The notes under the pieces are model-generated. The model saw only the letters and a program-made list of their open reading frames with translations. It did not search any database and was not told where the DNA came from. The position numbers were made by a program, and so were the translations under genes. This document shows, one piece after another, positions 6,411 through 7,401 of a stretch of 7,401 bases of DNA. How positions within the stretch are numbered: the stretch's first letter is position 1; every line of letters starts with the position of its first letter. Location of the stretch: NCBI GenBank assembly GCA_030018645.1, contig JASEHX010000066.1, positions 1-7,401 on the forward strand, read 5' to 3'. This DNA comes from Candidatus Margulisiibacteriota bacterium. Lineage in GTDB: Bacteria > Margulisbacteria > WOR-1 > O2-12-FULL-45-9.

Positions 6411-7042
6411 ATCCCCCCCTTTACGAAATTAGCAAGGCAAAGGTATTTTTTTAAGCCGGCCTTGTTCGTGTACCGCGCAAACTCAATTGCATCGCTTTTT
6501 AAAAAGCCGTCAAGGTTCAGGCGGAGCGAAGAGAATTCTTCTTTTGTTATCTTAGGGAGAGGTCTAAATTTGAAATAAAGATAATCGAAAAGCGCCTTTG
6601 CTTTCGTGGCAATTTTAACCTGATAGCCTCCTTTTTCAATAAGATCAAATCCGGTGAAAAGGGGCTCTTTGATATTTCGATAGCTAAACCTCCCCAGCTT
6701 ATTTGAATAACTATTTTTACTTTTCAACGTAACGGAGGTGAATGAATATACCGCCTCTGTGAGCATCCCATAGCTTTGGAGGACATATTCCAAGCTAAGG
6801 TAGGAGGGCTCCCGCAGTTTATTGGCAATGAATTCTAGGTAAATTTCCTTATTCTCACGGGAAAGCAGATAATTATTGGTAACATAGAAGCCGTTTTTGA
6901 GCTTTATAATCTGCCCCTGTTTTAACCAACGCTTGATGTTGGCATAAAGGCTATTATCGCTAAGCTCAATAAATTGCCGAAGAGTGCTTTTGTCAAAGTA
7001 GCTTAAACCCTCAAGCAGTTTCAGTTTTTGGACTTGATTCAT
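6407..7042 (-). CDS. AbiEi-like antitoxin / autorepressor with N-terminal winged helix
   Basis: In AbiE systems AbiEi represses its own promoter through a winged-helix domain, and its C-terminal domain neutralises AbiEii without a stable complex. This 211-residue protein has a predicted wHTH at about 1-60 (SLYANIKRWLKQGQIIKLKNG forming the recognition helix and wing). The characteristic YLSLEYVLQSYGMLTEAV (81-98) follows, then a C-terminal IATKAKALFDYLYFK (144-158) typical of AbiEi-type antitoxins. Position supports this: it precedes and overlaps the nucleotidyltransferase gene, the standard antitoxin-first order. The ATG at 7042 is the only sensible start. It has no Shine-Dalgarno sequence and lies 11 nt from a perfect -10 box, so the message should be nearly leaderless. 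A palindrome over that promoter is the likely binding site. Coding sequence is AT-rich, with many Lys, Asn and Tyr. Confidence 0.86.
   Translation of the reverse strand: MNQVQKLKLLEGLSYFDKSTLRQFIELSDNSLYANIKRWLKQGQIIKLKNGFYVTNNYLLSRENKEIYLEFIANKLREPSYLSLEYVLQSYGMLTEAVYSFTSVTLKSKNSYSNKLGRFSYRNIKEPLFTGFDLIEKGGYQVKIATKAKALFDYLYFKFRPLPKITKEEFSSLRLNLDGFLKSDAIEFARYTNKAGLKKYLCLANFVKGGM
6408..6419 (-). promoter_or_regulatory. Seven-G run at the AbiEi/AbiEii junction: toxin ribosome site and possible slippery site
   Basis: On the - strand the antitoxin ends AAG GGG GGG ATG TGA, and the toxin GTG begins inside the last ATG. The seven Gs (6413-6419) resemble a Shine-Dalgarno sequence close to the GTG. 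In the antitoxin frame they also form a G GGG GGG slippery heptamer. A -1 shift, or one added G, reads through as GAT GTG ATT and joins both proteins in one frame with no stop. Start-site use is the simpler reading, and frameshifting is a hypothesis. Confidence 0.5.
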
Positions 7043-7081
7043 AATTGGTATATATTATATGCCAATTTCAGATTAAGTCAA
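7043..7081 (-). promoter_or_regulatory. AbiE promoter with overlapping 25-bp palindromic operator
   Basis: Read on the - strand, TTGACT (7076-7081, 5 of 6 to -35) is followed after 16 bp by a perfect TATAAT (7054-7059). Over the -10 lies an inverted repeat at 7043-7067, centred on 7055: outer arms AATTGG and CCAATT, inner arms ATATA and TATAT, with 11 of 12 pairs complementary and one T/G mismatch. Transcription should start about 4-6 nt before the AbiEi ATG, leaving no room for a ribosome site. Known AbiEi proteins autorepress by binding inverted repeats at their promoter, so this is the expected operator. Binding is inferred, but the sequence elements are clear. Confidence 0.75.
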
Positions 7082-7104
7082 GGGGGCGCGTATAGATTTG
7101 GCGG

Positions 7105-7308
7105 TTAATTCTTTAGCAATTCGTAGCTGACCAAGCCCCGCTCCAGGATTTTCTTGGTCACATTGTTTTCGGGGATTTCGTAGACGATAACCGTTTCTTC
7201 CTGGTAGAGGTTCATGGTTTTGCATTTGGGGCATTTAACTTCCACCTTGCTGCCTTCGGCAACCTTGGCCAGCAGACGGTGGCAAAACTTACAGCGAAAA
7301 TCTTTCAT
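7105..7308 (-). CDS. Com-like small zinc-finger protein
   Basis: A 67-residue protein whose first half (MKDFRCKFCHRLLAKV...KVEVKCPKCKTMN) resembles the Mu-like Com family. It has two CxxC pairs, C6/C9 and C26/C29, forming a predicted zinc ribbon, with the typical RCxxCxxLLAK and IKCPxCxTxN-like wording. In phage Mu, Com binds the mom mRNA and switches on its translation. Many bacterial genomes carry stand-alone relatives of unknown target, and no mom-like gene is visible here. The second half (about 34-67) is not recognised. The ATG at 7308 has a strong AGGAGA (7315-7320) 6 nt upstream, which fixes the start. The AbiE promoter begins 24 bp beyond its stop with no terminator between, so read-through into AbiE is possible. 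A GATAAT at 7356-7361 could be a -10 box, but there is no good -35. Confidence 0.7.
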   Translation of the reverse strand: MKDFRCKFCHRLLAKVAEGSKVEVKCPKCKTMNLYQEETVIVYEIPENNVTKKILERGLVSYELLKN

Positions 7309-7383
7309 GCTTTTTCTCCTAATTTGTTATCGTACGTGTTTTCAGGAAATTTCACATTATCTTACAATAGGTTGATAAATTTT

Positions 7384-7401
7384 AGGGGGTATACTATGGG
7401 A
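7384..7401 (+). other. Possible start of a divergent gene at the right edge
   Basis: AGGGGG at 7384-7389 lies 6 nt before an ATG at 7396, followed by GGA, and then the window ends. Position and spacing suit a ribosome site and start codon on the + strand, divergent from the Com-like gene. Two codons cannot establish a gene. TATACT at 7390-7395 could alternatively be a -10 box reading rightward. Confidence 0.25.

Noticed and set aside
7357..7378. TTATC...GATAA inverted repeat upstream of the Com-like gene as an operator
   Set aside because: Only five pairs with a 12-nt loop in AT-rich DNA, which is easily expected by chance.

Overview
The window reads as chromosomal DNA from a deep-branching, didermic-looking bacterium. 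It has bacterial MnmE, FolD and site-2 protease genes, a nucleotide-sugar dehydrogenase/aminotransferase pair of the kind used for lipid A or surface glycans, mostly ATG starts, and tightly packed or overlapping genes. Base composition is moderate and alternates between G/A-rich core genes and AT-richer accessory genes. I cannot name a phylum with confidence. An uncultivated lineage (for example a Margulisbacteria/WOR-1-like or Omnitrophota-like group) would fit, but this is only an impression.

Left arm, + strand (1-2201): the 3' part of mnmE (tRNA U34 modification GTPase, cut by the window edge), then folD (methylene-THF dehydrogenase/cyclohydrolase). MnmE consumes methylene-THF and FolD interconverts that pool, so the neighbours share a cofactor. 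The short gap between them carries a G-rich stretch and two perfect 9-bp DnaA boxes in direct repeat. A third perfect box lies inside folD.

Middle (2202-2308): the two strands converge on a 107-bp non-coding gap holding a degenerate motif repeated at about 10-bp steps.

Right arm, - strand, read from right to left (7308 to 2309): a small Com-like zinc-finger protein; an AbiEi-like antitoxin and AbiEii-like nucleotidyltransferase toxin with overlapping genes; a DegT/WbpE/GnnB-type aminotransferase starting 6 nt after the toxin stop; a Gfo/Idh/MocA dehydrogenase overlapping it by ATGA; and a single-PDZ RseP-type intramembrane protease overlapping that by 7 nt. The aminotransferase and dehydrogenase together would make a 3-amino sugar nucleotide.

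The most unusual part is the AbiE-like module. It has a near-perfect 25-bp palindrome over a strong sigma70-like promoter and an almost leaderless antitoxin mRNA. A seven-G slippery run sits at the antitoxin/toxin junction, and the toxin carries an extra C-terminal four-cysteine zinc ribbon. No RNA gene, insertion sequence, CRISPR array or convincing intrinsic terminator was seen.
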